Notes: a model not told the origin generated them from the letters alone. A DNA stretch of 64,000 nucleotides from Bacillus sp. SB49 (GCF_000469135.2 NZ_CP048117.1:487001-551000); one strand, 5' to 3'. Positions 34,636-44,276 are shown, counted from the first letter of the stretch. Program-made: numbers and translations.

Positions 34636-34869
34636 CTTATCTGCTCCTTCCAGAATTTTATGGAATGTCCATTGTAAGCATTCCCTGTCCTCTCCGAAAT
34701 GTAACGTTCAAATCCATAAAATTTGAAGATCCCCTGATTTGTAAACTTTCCTAACATTTGCTTTTATTCTTTGGAACATCTCCCATATAAATACGACAGG
34801 TTTCTACAATATAATAAAATTACTGTATTTTTTAAATTTACTGAAAATAAAAAAGGGGGCCATTATTGA

Positions 34870-36435
34870 ATGAAGAAAATCTACTGGTTGTTGCTGCTCG
34901 TATCCCTGCTGCTCTTGCTTGCCGGCTGTCAGGACCCGACGGAGTCTGGTTCATCTGATTCCGGTTCGGAGGAGAATAATCAGGAAGGGGAGGCTTCGGA
35001 AGGTGGAACATTGACGATCACAGATCTATCCGAAGGACAGAGTCTCGATCCTCACGTCGTGACAGATGCAGCCTCCATGCGCTACATCGAGAACATGTAC
35101 AACACCTTGTTCAAGTATGAGAAAGGGACCTACGGAGAAATCGAAGGAGACTTAGTAGAGGATTATGAAGTTTCTGATGATGGTACGGTCTATACTTTGA
35201 CCCTCCACGACGGCGTGACGTTTCATAATGGGGACGCTTTGACTTCAGAAGATGTGAAGTACTCCATTGAAAGAATTATAGAAAACGAAGTAAGGGCGGC
35301 TCAGTTTGAGTCCTTGGAAAGTATCGAGACGCCGGATGACACGACAGTCGTTCTGACTTTAGCCGAGCCGGTCGCTCCGTTCCTGACATTCCTTGCTTAT
35401 CCGATGAATGCCATTGTCAACAAAACGATCGTCGATGAGAACGGCGGCGACCTGGCTGGTGCGGATGCCGGCAGCGGCCCATTCACATTGGGTGAGTGGA
35501 CGAAGGATCAGGAAATGGTCCTGGAGAAGTATGAGGACTACTTTAAAGATGGACTGCCTTATTTAGATAAAGTCGTGTGGCGTTCGATTCCGGATGAAAC
35601 AGCACGAACTACAGCCATCCGAAACGGGGAGATCGATATTCTTCTCCAAACACAGCCGAAGGATGTCCAAGTATTGGAGCAGGCAGACAACGTCAATGTG
35701 GAGACTGTCGCCGGAACGTATTGGGAGTATGTCGGTTTGAATACCGAGGCAGGTCCATTGTCCGATCCGAAGGTCCGTCAGGCCATTGCGTGGGCTGTCG
35801 ATCGTGATGCTGTCAACGACGTCGTGAAGCTGGGACAGGCGACTCCGCTACGAAGCGGCCCGATTCCGGACAACCACTGGGCACACCTGGAAGATGCCGT
35901 GTATCCAGAGCAGGATTTGGACAAAGCGCGTCAATTGTTGGAAGAAGCAGGAGTCTCTGACTTGAGTTTGACAATGAAAGTGAGTACGAACCAAGCGCAG
36001 ATCGATGCCGCGCAGGTCATTAAGCAGCAGCTTCAGGAAGTCGGCGTGACGGTCGAGGTCGTCTCCCAGGAGGACAGTGTCTTCTTTGATGCTCTCGGTA
36101 ATGGAGATTTTGAAATGACTGTTGTCGGCTGGGTCGGTTTCGTCGATCCAGATGAGTTCCTTTATAACATCTTCCATACAGACGGCATGTACAACCAACA
36201 GGCGTACTCCAACCCGGATGTCGATGCATTGTTGGAACAGGGACGTAAAGAGATGGATAAAGAGAAACGGACGGAAATCTATGCAGAAGCACAGCGTATG
36301 ATTGCCGAAGATGCTCCGATGGTCTTCTTGTACGCCAACCCGCAGACGTCGGCACTCAGCGATCGTGTAAGCGGATTTGATGTTCATCCTACGGTGACGA
36401 CGATTTCATTAGAAGAGACGAAGGTTGACCAATAA
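34870..36435 (+). CDS. peptide-type ABC transporter substrate-binding lipoprotein (SBP family 5)
   Basis: A 521-residue family 5 solute-binding protein like DppE/AppA/OppA. The signal peptide ends in LLLLAGC, followed by a Ser/Glu linker. Family features are GGTLTITDLSEGQSLDPH, LVEDYEVSDDGTVYTLTLHDGVTFHNGD and VKYSIERI, with VRQAIAWAVDRDAV in the second lobe. It catches peptides or similar ligands outside the cell. The four other importer genes follow on the same strand, with a stem-loop between it and the first permease. The ATG at 34870 follows AAGGGGG at a rather long spacing of about twelve bases. Confidence 0.9.
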   Translation: MKKIYWLLLLVSLLLLLAGCQDPTESGSSDSGSEENNQEGEASEGGTLTITDLSEGQSLDPHVVTDAASMRYIENMYNTLFKYEKGTYGEIEGDLVEDYEVSDDGTVYTLTLHDGVTFHNGDALTSEDVKYSIERIIENEVRAAQFESLESIETPDDTTVVLTLAEPVAPFLTFLAYPMNAIVNKTIVDENGGDLAGADAGSGPFTLGEWTKDQEMVLEKYEDYFKDGLPYLDKVVWRSIPDETARTTAIRNGEIDILLQTQPKDVQVLEQADNVNVETVAGTYWEYVGLNTEAGPLSDPKVRQAIAWAVDRDAVNDVVKLGQATPLRSGPIPDNHWAHLEDAVYPEQDLDKARQLLEEAGVSDLSLTMKVSTNQAQIDAAQVIKQQLQEVGVTVEVVSQEDSVFFDALGNGDFEMTVVGWVGFVDPDEFLYNIFHTDGMYNQQAYSNPDVDALLEQGRKEMDKEKRTEIYAEAQRMIAEDAPMVFLYANPQTSALSDRVSGFDVHPTVTTISLEETKVDQ

Positions 36436-36450
36436 TAAATAGATAAAACG

Positions 36451-36478
36451 AAAAAGTGGCTTCCGGCCACTTTTTCCT
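36451..36478 (+). terminator. attenuating stem-loop between binding-protein and permease genes
   Basis: AAAAAGTGGC, loop TTCCG, GCCACTTTTT, then CC. It resembles an intrinsic terminator but lies inside the operon, 30 bases before the permease start, so it probably reduces read-through and keeps binding protein in excess. Confidence 0.78.
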
Positions 36479-36507
36479 TCACTTTACGTGCAAGGAGGGA
36501 CGATTGG

Positions 36508-37449
36508 ATGATCCAATACATCATCAAACGGCTGCTTATTTCCATTCCGGTCTTGTTCGGAATCTCCATTGTGGCGTTCTTCATCGTCCGGCTGGTTCCC
36601 GGGGATACGGTCACAGCCATGCTGGGTACCAGTTATTCTCCGGATCAGGCAGCTGCCTTGAGAGATAAGTACGGGCTGGATGAACCACTCATTCAGCAAT
36701 ATCTCTTATGGCTCGGAAACGTTCTGCAAGGGGATTTCGGATATTCGCAATTTACGAACACTCCGGTGCTTGAAGCAATCATGGCCCGGCTTCCGATTAC
36801 GATCGAGCTTGCCCTGCTTAGTGTAATCATCGCTGTTATTCTTGCCATTCCACTTGGTACGATAGCTGCTCTCAAGAGGAACAGTAAGTTTGATTACGGA
36901 GCAAGTTTTGGCGGGATGCTCGGCATATCTGTTCCTAACTTCTGGCTTGGTACATTGATGATTCTCTTCTTCAGTCTCTATGCCGGCTGGTTTCCTTCCG
37001 GCGGCTTCGTCGGCCTTTATGACAGCGTATGGGGAAATCTGAAGAGCATGCTGCTTCCTGCTGTCGCCTTAGGCACAGCTGTAGGAGCTGTCGCGATGCG
37101 GATGACGCGCTCCTCGATGCTGGAAGTGACGAATCAGGAATATATCAAAATGGCAAAAGCAAAAGGGGTTTCCAATTCTCGGATGATTTGGAGACACGCG
37201 CTGAAGAATGCGCTCATTCCTGTTGTGACAGTACTCGGCATTCAAACGGGCTATCTGCTTGGAGGCTCTGTCGTCGTGGAGCAGATCTTCGGTCTTCCTG
37301 GTGTCGGTCGTCTCGCTCTGCAGGCGATAACAAACCGGGATTACGCGCTGCTGCAAGGGACGATTCTGTTCATTGCAAGCGCCTTTGTGATTGTCAATCT
37401 GGTTGTGGATATTATTTACGGATTCCTGAACCCGCAAATCAGATATTAA
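36508..37449 (+). CDS. peptide-type ABC permease, DppB/OppB-like
   Basis: A 313-residue subunit with six membrane segments. The start MIQYIIKRLLISIPVLFGISIVAFFIVRLVPGD is diagnostic for DppB/OppB, as are the following KYGLDEPLIQQYLLWL segment and the EAA loop MAKAKGVSNSRMIWRHALKNALIPV. The ATG lies nine bases after AAGGAGG. It pairs with the next gene product to form the pore and is separated from it by 15 bases. Confidence 0.93.
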   Translation: MIQYIIKRLLISIPVLFGISIVAFFIVRLVPGDTVTAMLGTSYSPDQAAALRDKYGLDEPLIQQYLLWLGNVLQGDFGYSQFTNTPVLEAIMARLPITIELALLSVIIAVILAIPLGTIAALKRNSKFDYGASFGGMLGISVPNFWLGTLMILFFSLYAGWFPSGGFVGLYDSVWGNLKSMLLPAVALGTAVGAVAMRMTRSSMLEVTNQEYIKMAKAKGVSNSRMIWRHALKNALIPVVTVLGIQTGYLLGGSVVVEQIFGLPGVGRLALQAITNRDYALLQGTILFIASAFVIVNLVVDIIYGFLNPQIRY

Positions 37450-37464
37450 GAAAGGAGAATCGTG

Positions 37465-38304
37465 ATGTCTGATTTATGGTATCAATTCAAAAAAAATAAA
37501 GTCGGTGTTTTCGGACTTGGCATGACGCTTTTGTTTGCAGTGATGGCGGTCGCTGCCCCGCTGATTGCCCCTTATGATCCATACGAAATGATGACGGACG
37601 CTATTTTGGAGGGACCGAGTATGGCCCACCTGCTCGGTACCGATCAATTCGGACGTGATATTTTGAGCCGGATCATTTATGGAACGAGGATCTCTTTACA
37701 AGTCGGTATTATTTCGGTCGGTCTGTCCTTTGTCTGTGGGACCATCATCGGAGTCGTTGCTGCTTATTACGGCAGATGGGTCGATCATGTGCTGTCCAGG
37801 CTGACGGATGTCATGTTCGCTTTCCCGGATATTCTGCTTGCCCTAGTCATTATGGCTATCTTAGGACCAAGCCTCACGAATTTGATGATCGCTGTCGGGA
37901 TTGTGTACACACCTATTTTCGCCAGGATCGCAAGGGGATCGGTGCTCTCCATCAAGAATTCTCTGTATATCGAAGCGGCCCGCTCGATGGGAGTGAGCAA
38001 TATGAAGATCATGTGGAAACACATTCTCCCCAATAGTGTGGCCCCGCTTATCGTGCAAGTGACTCTTTCCTTCGCTTTCGCTATCTTGGCAGAAGCGGCG
38101 CTCAGCTTCCTCGGTCTCGGAGTTTCTCCGGATACACCGTCCTGGGGAATTATGCTGAGTGAAGGGAAGAGTTGGATGGAAACGGCCTGGTGGACGGCGG
38201 TATTCCCGGGCATCGCCATTACGCTTGCCGTGTTCAGCTTCAATACGATGGGCGATGGATTAAGGGATGCCCTTGACCCAAGGTTGAAGAATGAGTCTGC
38301 ATAA
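37465..38304 (+). CDS. peptide-type ABC permease, DppC/OppC-like
   Basis: A 279-residue subunit with the family's cytoplasmic N-terminus (MSDLWYQFKKNKVGVFGLG), the LLGTDQFGRDILSRIIYGTR signature before TM2, and the EAA loop YIEAARSMGVSNMKIMWKHILPN. The ATG at 37465 is preferred over the in-frame GTG at 37462; AAAGGAG is seven bases upstream. It is followed after 11 bases by the first ATPase gene. Confidence 0.93.
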   Translation: MSDLWYQFKKNKVGVFGLGMTLLFAVMAVAAPLIAPYDPYEMMTDAILEGPSMAHLLGTDQFGRDILSRIIYGTRISLQVGIISVGLSFVCGTIIGVVAAYYGRWVDHVLSRLTDVMFAFPDILLALVIMAILGPSLTNLMIAVGIVYTPIFARIARGSVLSIKNSLYIEAARSMGVSNMKIMWKHILPNSVAPLIVQVTLSFAFAILAEAALSFLGLGVSPDTPSWGIMLSEGKSWMETAWWTAVFPGIAITLAVFSFNTMGDGLRDALDPRLKNESA

Positions 38305-38315
38305 GGAGGAAGCCG

Positions 38316-39341
38316 ATGTCTGAGTATGTGCTGGAAGTACAAAATCTGAAGACGCATTTTCATACGAAGAAAGGGATAGTCAAAGCGGTGGACGGTGTCG
38401 ATTTAAAAGTAAAGCAAGGAGAAATTCTCGCAGTCGTCGGTGAGTCCGGCTGTGGAAAAAGTGTGACCTCTCAATCGATCATGCGCCTTGTCGGTCAGAA
38501 GAAAAGCGAAGAAGTCAGCGGACAGGTCCTGTACCGTGGGGAGGATCTTCTCAAGAAAACAGAGAGAGAAATGCAGCACGTCCGGGGTAAGGATATTTCG
38601 ATGATCTTTCAAGATCCGATGACTTCCCTTAATCCGGCTTATACGGTTGGTACACAAATTGCCGAAATGCCGATGATTCATGAGAACAAAGACAAGAAGT
38701 CGGCATGGAGACGTGCGGTGGAGATGCTGAAGAAAGTCGGTATCCCCTCTCCAGACAAACGGGTGCATCAATACCCGCATCAATTCAGTGGAGGGATGAG
38801 GCAACGCGGGGTAATCGCTATGTCCTTGTCCTGTGATCCGGATTTGATCATTGCTGATGAGCCGACCACCGCTTTGGATGTAACCATACAGGCGCAAGTG
38901 CTGGATTTATTAAGGCGTCTTAGAGATGAAACGAACGCCGCGATTGTTCTGATCACCCACGATTTAGGCGTTGTTGCTGAGCTGTGTGACAGAGTGGCGG
39001 TCATGTATGCCGGCAAAATTGTCGAAGAAGGGTCCGTGGAAGATCTATTCGATCGACCGAAGCACCCTTATACGCAAGGGTTGTTGAAGTCTGTGCCGCG
39101 TCCTGGTATCAGGGAACGGCTGCAGCCGATTGAAGGACAGCCGCCTAACCTGCATGATTTACCGGAAGGCTGCCGCTTCGCCGAGCGGTGTCCATTCGTC
39201 ATGGAACAGTGCCTGCATAAGGAACCGGCGTTAAAGGCTTCGGAGTCGGAACAACACAGAGTCGCCTGCTGGCTGGAGGAGGAGAGAAACGATGACGACA
39301 GAGGAACTCGTCCGCGTCGACAACCTGAAGAAGTATTTTAA
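38316..39341 (+). CDS. peptide-type ABC ATPase, DppD/OppD-like
   Basis: A 341-residue ATPase: Walker A GESGCGKS (residues 42-49), Q-loop IFQDPMTSLNP, signature QFSGGMRQR, Walker B DLIIADEPTTALD and the H-loop LITHDLG, then the oligopeptide C-terminal extension with the four-cysteine iron-sulfur-type pattern CRFAERCPFVMEQC...C. It powers import together with the next ATPase. Its last 50 bases overlap that gene in another frame, a strong sign of coupled translation. The ATG follows AAGGAGG. Confidence 0.94.
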   Translation: MSEYVLEVQNLKTHFHTKKGIVKAVDGVDLKVKQGEILAVVGESGCGKSVTSQSIMRLVGQKKSEEVSGQVLYRGEDLLKKTEREMQHVRGKDISMIFQDPMTSLNPAYTVGTQIAEMPMIHENKDKKSAWRRAVEMLKKVGIPSPDKRVHQYPHQFSGGMRQRGVIAMSLSCDPDLIIADEPTTALDVTIQAQVLDLLRRLRDETNAAIVLITHDLGVVAELCDRVAVMYAGKIVEEGSVEDLFDRPKHPYTQGLLKSVPRPGIRERLQPIEGQPPNLHDLPEGCRFAERCPFVMEQCLHKEPALKASESEQHRVACWLEEERNDDDRGTRPRRQPEEVF

Positions 39342-40254
39342 TGTATCCAATGGCATATTTCGAAAGAAGAGTGAAGTCAAAGCAGTAGACGATTTGAGCT
39401 TTACGGTCTACAAAGGGGAAACGCTCGGGATTGTAGGAGAGTCCGGATGCGGCAAGTCGACGACCGGGCGTCTGCTAATGCGTCTCCTGGATGCAACGGA
39501 TGGAGAAGTATATTTTGAAGGCGAGAACATCATGGACTGGGACAGGAAAACGCTGAGGCAGAAGCGACGTGATTTTCAGATGATTTTCCAGGATCCATTC
39601 GCCTCTCTTAATCCAAGGATGGTCGTCGAAGATATTATCGAAGAGCCGTTGAAAACGATCGGTATGACGAAGGCGGAACGGAAGGCGCGCGTCGGGAAAC
39701 TGCTTACGGATGTCGGTATTCCGGAGAGTTACAAAGATCGCTACCCGCATGAGTTCTCTGGAGGGCAGCGTCAACGGATCGGGATTGCGAGAGCCCTGGC
39801 GTTAAATCCGAAGTTCATCGTGGCAGATGAACCTGTTGCTGCCCTTGATGTTTCCATTCAGGCGCAAATTATTAACCTGCTGATGGACCTTCAGGAGGAA
39901 TACGGGTTCACGTATCTTTTCATCGCCCATGATTTAAGTGTCGTCCAATATATCAGCGATCGCGTAGGGGTTATGTACTTAGGGCAGATGGTCGAATTGA
40001 CCGATAGTGATGAGCTTTATGAGCATCCCCTCCATCCATACACGAAAGCGCTCCTGTCTTCCATTCCGGTTCCTGATATTCATACGAAGCGGGAGAAAAT
40101 CACGCTCGCGGGGGAAATACCGAGTCCGGACAACCCGCCGTCAGGCTGCAGGTTCCATACCCGCTGCCCGATTGCACAGGAACATTGCAAAACCAAAGTA
40201 CCGGAATTTAGAGAAATAAAGAAGGGTCACTATGTGGCCTGTCATGAGGTGTAA
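39292..40254 (+). CDS. peptide-type ABC ATPase, DppF/OppF-like
   Basis: A 320-residue partner ATPase: Walker A GESGCGKST, Q-loop IFQDPFASLNP, signature EFSGGQRQR, Walker B FIVADEPVAALD, H-loop FIAHDLS, and the C-terminal CRFHTRCPIAQEHC...C cysteines. Its start overlaps the previous gene by 50 bases and has GGAGGAG upstream. It is immediately followed, with a gap of four bases, by the DUF1028 gene, which links the importer to the catabolic genes downstream. Confidence 0.94.
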   Translation: MTTEELVRVDNLKKYFNVSNGIFRKKSEVKAVDDLSFTVYKGETLGIVGESGCGKSTTGRLLMRLLDATDGEVYFEGENIMDWDRKTLRQKRRDFQMIFQDPFASLNPRMVVEDIIEEPLKTIGMTKAERKARVGKLLTDVGIPESYKDRYPHEFSGGQRQRIGIARALALNPKFIVADEPVAALDVSIQAQIINLLMDLQEEYGFTYLFIAHDLSVVQYISDRVGVMYLGQMVELTDSDELYEHPLHPYTKALLSSIPVPDIHTKREKITLAGEIPSPDNPPSGCRFHTRCPIAQEHCKTKVPEFREIKKGHYVACHEV

Positions 40255-40258
40255 CGTT

Positions 40259-40927
40259 ATGAAGCTAAATACATTTTCTATCATGGCCCGCTGTCCGGAA
40301 ACGGGCAATTTCGGAGCTGCTGTTGCCACGCGGTTTCCAGGCGTCGGTGCCTATTCTCCCCATATCGAACCGAATGTGGGGATCGTCATCACCCAGGGAT
40401 GGGTCAATCCGGCATTAGGCCAGGAGGGCGTGGACCATCTGAAGAAAGGGCGGACGGCCAATGAAACGCTCAACCATCTCCTCTTTCATGACCCGGGCAA
40501 AGAACTGCGCCAAGTTTCAGTGATGGACCAATATGGAAACAGCAGCGTCTATACAGGGGTGGAGAACGATGATTATAAAGGACATATTGTCGGAGACCAA
40601 TGGGCGGTCCAAGGGAATCTGCTTACCGGACCGGAAGTCCTTGAACAGATGGTTTCCGCCTTTAAAGAGGCGGAGGGATCACTCGCCGAAAAGCTTCTTG
40701 AAGCCCTTCATGCCGGTGATGCAGCCGGTGGAGACATCCGTGGGAAACAGTCTGCGGTCATCAAGGTAGCCTCGGTAAAAGGATTTCCTTTCGTCGACTT
40801 CCGCGTCGACGATCATGAGAACCCGGTACAAGAGCTCCGTCGGATTTATGACAAGAACAAATCTGTCCTGATTGACAGGTATCATGAATGGATCGATGCA
40901 GTCAAAGAGGGAATTCCCTTAGATTGA
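40259..40927 (+). CDS. DUF1028 protein, Ntn-hydrolase-like
   Basis: A 222-residue protein matching DUF1028 from the N-terminus (MKLNTFSIMARCPETGNFGAAVATRFPGVG) through QGWVNPALGQEGVDHLKKG and the GDAAGGDIRGKQSAVIKV block. The fold is related to N-terminal-nucleophile hydrolases, with Thr5 in NTFSI the likely nucleophile. The reaction is not established; the family is often linked to peptide breakdown. The ATG at 40259 has GAGGTG eight bases upstream, overlapping the dppF stop. The frame starting at 40232 is part of that gene. Its position after a peptide-type importer suggests that it acts on the imported compound. Confidence 0.88.
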   Translation: MKLNTFSIMARCPETGNFGAAVATRFPGVGAYSPHIEPNVGIVITQGWVNPALGQEGVDHLKKGRTANETLNHLLFHDPGKELRQVSVMDQYGNSSVYTGVENDDYKGHIVGDQWAVQGNLLTGPEVLEQMVSAFKEAEGSLAEKLLEALHAGDAAGGDIRGKQSAVIKVASVKGFPFVDFRVDDHENPVQELRRIYDKNKSVLIDRYHEWIDAVKEGIPLD

Positions 40928-40977
40928 CATACACTTTTTTCTGAAAATTCCTTATAGTTATTTTAGAGGTGGCACCT

Positions 40978-43110
40978 ATGGAAAAAGAACTATTGCAGCA
41001 ACTGAAGGCAAGGTATCGGTTGGAGGATATCGTCATCGTCGATAAACATACAAGGACCAGTGTGTCTGAGAAAACATACACCGACTCTATTTCTGAATGG
41101 GTTTCCCTTTCCCTTTGTATGGAAGAAGGAACGATAAGGGAGACGGGAGATCGATGGGTATATAACGGGGAAGATGTGATGGTCGTTCTGATCGGGCGTC
41201 ACAAGTATGATGAAGGGGCAGCTGCCTCTTTCCTGAAAGAGCATGAAGCATGGCTGAAGCTGCTTCTTCATCATACGAATGAACAGAAAAGGAAGAATGC
41301 GCTCCACGTATTGACCGGGGTCTCTCATACCCTCTCCTCGAGGATGTATGAGGAAGGGTTCCTGCAGATCATTTTGGATTCCGTGGTGGATGCTGTCACA
41401 GCGGCGGATTCCGGATTTCTGTTTCTTTATGATGAGAAAATCGGGAAACTCCTCGTGGAAGCAGCTGTCGGTTTTCGTGATTCCGGATATAAGAAGACGA
41501 GACTGAAGCCAGGAGAAGGTGTCAGCGGCCGTGTGTTTGAAAGCGGGAGAGCTTCGCTTCTGCAAGGTACAGGATCCATTAAGGAAGCAATGGAAACGAT
41601 GTCCGCTTTTAATTACGAGCATTATCTGGAGGCGGCTGAGGAACGTTCCATACCAGAGAGCATGCTGTCGGTCCCGCTTTTGTTTCATAAGGAAACAATC
41701 GGTGTCCTCACGTTGGACAGTTTCAGGGACCATCCCTATCTGACAGAGCACGACCTCCACTTAGTGGAGGCGCTGGCGGATCATATCGCTGTTGTTATCA
41801 TGCATGCACGGTTGTACCGTCAGGAGAAGAGGCAGCGGGAGGCCTTACAGCAGACCCATCTGGCGTTAAGGAAAGAACACGAAACGATGCAGCGTACAAC
41901 GGATTTCCACCATCGTTTGACGAACGTAGCCGCCAGTGGAGGCGGAGTTCAAGGGATCATTCAAACGATGAAAACGATGGTCCGGTACCCTTTCGCCGTG
42001 TATGATGCGCTCCTTAAGCCGCTGTTCGTCGATGAGGAAGCGGGGGAGAAGGGACTCCCGGACAGGTTTCTCAGTCATGACAGGGTCAAGAAAGTTATTA
42101 AAATGAATAAATGGCAGCAGATTGCTCATGCAGGCGAGCAGCTCGTCGTTCTGCCGATCACGGGTCCGGTCTCTGTGTGGGGATTTGTCTGTGTGTGGAT
42201 TGATTCTGCCGATTTCTTCGAGAATGATATCGTCTTATTTGAATACGGGACGACCGTTCTTTCCTTGGAATTAACGAAAGAGGATTCCATAAGGGAGGCG
42301 GAGCAGCAGGCGAAGGGACAGCTGGTAGAAGGAATTCTGACAGGGGAGCGTGATCCGGTGGTCGAAGTGCAGGCATCCAACCTTGGCCTCTATCCAGCCG
42401 ATTTTTATGCGATGGTGCTCTGTCATGTCGATCCGGACAAGATGGGGGAAGAGATGATGACGGTCAATTCCAGGCGTCAGCGGGAAGAGATAGGGGACGC
42501 GCTCGAAAGTGTAGTAACGAAGCTTGAGTTGAACGGGATTGTTTCCATGAACCGCTCGTATGTTTTCGCTATGATCAGCTTTCCGGAATCAGAAGGTAAA
42601 GGGTCTGCGCGTCAGAAGATGAAGGCGCTTGTTCACATGCTGGAACGATCCTCCGCGCCGCTTAAAGCTGGTGTCGGCCGTGTCCATAAGAATCTTTTCC
42701 AATTGAATAAGTCCTATGCAGATGCGGAGAAGTGCATCCAGGTCTTAAAGACGAAGCCGTCGAAAAATGTGATGAGCTTCGTCGATGCAGGTTTCTATCG
42801 CTTTCTTCTTCAGAACAGTGAGGAAGACCTCTCTCTCTATGTATCTGACTTTCTTGGTCCTTTGATGAGGTATGACAAAGAAAAGAATAACGACATGCTG
42901 CACACATTGATCACCTATGTCCGGTTTGATAAAGACTTGAAGAAGGTGACCAAGGAGCTGAACATCCATCATAATACATTGTATTACCGCATCAACCGTG
43001 TTCAGGAAATTCTTGATGTGACCTTTGACCGGTTCGATGACTGGTTCAATGTCCAGTTGGCCTGCCGGGTCTATGAATATTTACAGATAGAAGAGAGGGA
43101 CGTCCGATGA
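40978..43110 (+). CDS. GAF-domain PucR/CdaR-family transcriptional regulator
   Basis: A 710-residue regulator. A GAF-type sensor domain lies near residues 115-275 (DAVTAADSGFLFLYDEKIGKLL, RLKPGEGVSGRVFESGRA, MLSVPLLFHKETIGVLTLDS). A central helical/GGDEF-like CdaR region follows, and a C-terminal PucR helix-turn-helix (TKELNIHHNTLYYRINRVQEIL) is near residue 670. It probably activates the importer and degradation genes when a small ligand binds GAF. The ATG at 40978 follows AGAGGTGG by seven bases; the GTG at 40969 lies inside that site. Its stop overlaps the next start (ATGA). Confidence 0.87.
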   Translation: MEKELLQQLKARYRLEDIVIVDKHTRTSVSEKTYTDSISEWVSLSLCMEEGTIRETGDRWVYNGEDVMVVLIGRHKYDEGAAASFLKEHEAWLKLLLHHTNEQKRKNALHVLTGVSHTLSSRMYEEGFLQIILDSVVDAVTAADSGFLFLYDEKIGKLLVEAAVGFRDSGYKKTRLKPGEGVSGRVFESGRASLLQGTGSIKEAMETMSAFNYEHYLEAAEERSIPESMLSVPLLFHKETIGVLTLDSFRDHPYLTEHDLHLVEALADHIAVVIMHARLYRQEKRQREALQQTHLALRKEHETMQRTTDFHHRLTNVAASGGGVQGIIQTMKTMVRYPFAVYDALLKPLFVDEEAGEKGLPDRFLSHDRVKKVIKMNKWQQIAHAGEQLVVLPITGPVSVWGFVCVWIDSADFFENDIVLFEYGTTVLSLELTKEDSIREAEQQAKGQLVEGILTGERDPVVEVQASNLGLYPADFYAMVLCHVDPDKMGEEMMTVNSRRQREEIGDALESVVTKLELNGIVSMNRSYVFAMISFPESEGKGSARQKMKALVHMLERSSAPLKAGVGRVHKNLFQLNKSYADAEKCIQVLKTKPSKNVMSFVDAGFYRFLLQNSEEDLSLYVSDFLGPLMRYDKEKNNDMLHTLITYVRFDKDLKKVTKELNIHHNTLYYRINRVQEILDVTFDRFDDWFNVQLACRVYEYLQIEERDVR

Positions 43111-44261
43111 TAGCCATTTGTAATGTCGTTTTGGAACCTGTAAGAGGAAAAAGAGAAACAGACGCGACCGTCCTTGTCGAGGCGGGGAAAATCAAACAGA
43201 TCTGCACAGCAAAAGAAGCGGATCTCGGAAACTATGAACAAGTGATCGACGGCATGGGGATGATTCTGACCCCTGGTTTTATCGATACCCATACGCATCT
43301 TGGCATTGATGAAGAAGGTATTGGTTGGGAGGGGGCCGACTTCAACGAAACGACCGAAGCACTCACTCCCCACCTTCGAGCCATTGACGGCATCAACCCG
43401 TTCGACCGTGGATTTTTTGATGCGGCAGAAGGTGGTGTGACGACTGCACAGGTGCTTCCCGGTAGTGCCAACGTCATAGGTGGAATCACCGCGATTGTAA
43501 AAGTGAAGCCCGGGTTTATCCTTGAAGACATCATCGTTCGTGAGCGTGCCGGGTTAAAGATGGCATTCGGCGAAAATCCGAAGAAATATCATGGTCAGCA
43601 GGGACGCACGCCCTCGACACGAATGGGCATTGCCGGAATGATCCGGGAACAATTGGTGCTGGCCGCTGAATATCTGAAAAGTCCTTCCCCGAGAGATTTA
43701 CGGAAGGAATCGCTTGGGGAAGTGCTGGAGCGTCGGATACCTGTCTGTGTTCATGCTCATCGGGCGGACGATATCATGACAGCCATACGAATTGCAGAAG
43801 AATTCGATCTTGACCTGCACCTGGAACACGTCACCGAAGGCCACCGGATTGTACCTGCATTGGTGAAATACAAGGATCGCTGCAAGTTTTCCATCGGACC
43901 GACACTTTCCGGGCGGAGTAAAGTCGAACTAAGCGGCATGTCATGGGATACGTATAGAGCCCTTGATGAACAGGGGATTTCTTTCTCTATCATCACCGAT
44001 CATCCGGTCGTGCCGGTCAAGCAGCTGAAGACGTCCGTGAAGCTTGCGGTGGAAGCAGGCCTGGATGCGGATACAGCATTGGAGAGTGTAACGATCCGTG
44101 CTGCAGAAGTGCTTGGTCTGCAAGATCAAACCGGCAGTATCGAAGTCGGTAAGGATGCGGACCTCGTATTATGGGATAAGCACCCGGTGAAAGATGGCGG
44201 TACAGCTGTCCTGACGATGGCCGGTGGAGAAATCACCTATCAAACTCGTCAGCCTCTTTAG
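43107..44261 (+). CDS. metal-dependent amidohydrolase (imidazolonepropionase-like)
   Basis: A 384-residue amidohydrolase-superfamily enzyme: the metal-binding HxH in TPGFIDTHTHLGIDEEG, further histidines in VCVHAHRADD and LHLEHVTEGH, the catalytic aspartate in SIITDHPVVP, and the C-terminal IEVGKDADLVLWDKHP that closes the beta-sandwich. It hydrolyses an amide or cyclic imide bond; the substrate is unknown. The start overlaps the regulator stop by four bases, so the two are translationally coupled. As last gene of the importer operon it probably cleaves the imported compound or its DUF1028 product. A terminator overlaps its stop codon. Confidence 0.88.
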   Translation: MIAICNVVLEPVRGKRETDATVLVEAGKIKQICTAKEADLGNYEQVIDGMGMILTPGFIDTHTHLGIDEEGIGWEGADFNETTEALTPHLRAIDGINPFDRGFFDAAEGGVTTAQVLPGSANVIGGITAIVKVKPGFILEDIIVRERAGLKMAFGENPKKYHGQQGRTPSTRMGIAGMIREQLVLAAEYLKSPSPRDLRKESLGEVLERRIPVCVHAHRADDIMTAIRIAEEFDLDLHLEHVTEGHRIVPALVKYKDRCKFSIGPTLSGRSKVELSGMSWDTYRALDEQGISFSIITDHPVVPVKQLKTSVKLAVEAGLDADTALESVTIRAAEVLGLQDQTGSIEVGKDADLVLWDKHPVKDGGTAVLTMAGGEITYQTRQPL

Positions 44262-44276
44262 GCTGGCGGGTTTTTA
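44244..44276 (+). terminator. intrinsic terminator after the amidohydrolase
   Basis: ACTCGTCAGCC, loop TCTTTA, GGCTGGCGGGT (two G-U pairs), TTTTTATTTT. The stop codon TAG is at the loop-stem boundary. Confidence 0.85.

Noticed and set aside
40924-40975. TTGACA at 40924 as the -35 of a separate promoter for the PucR regulator
   Set aside because: No -10 lies 16-18 bases downstream; the TATAGT is 23 bases away, so a separate promoter is not supported.
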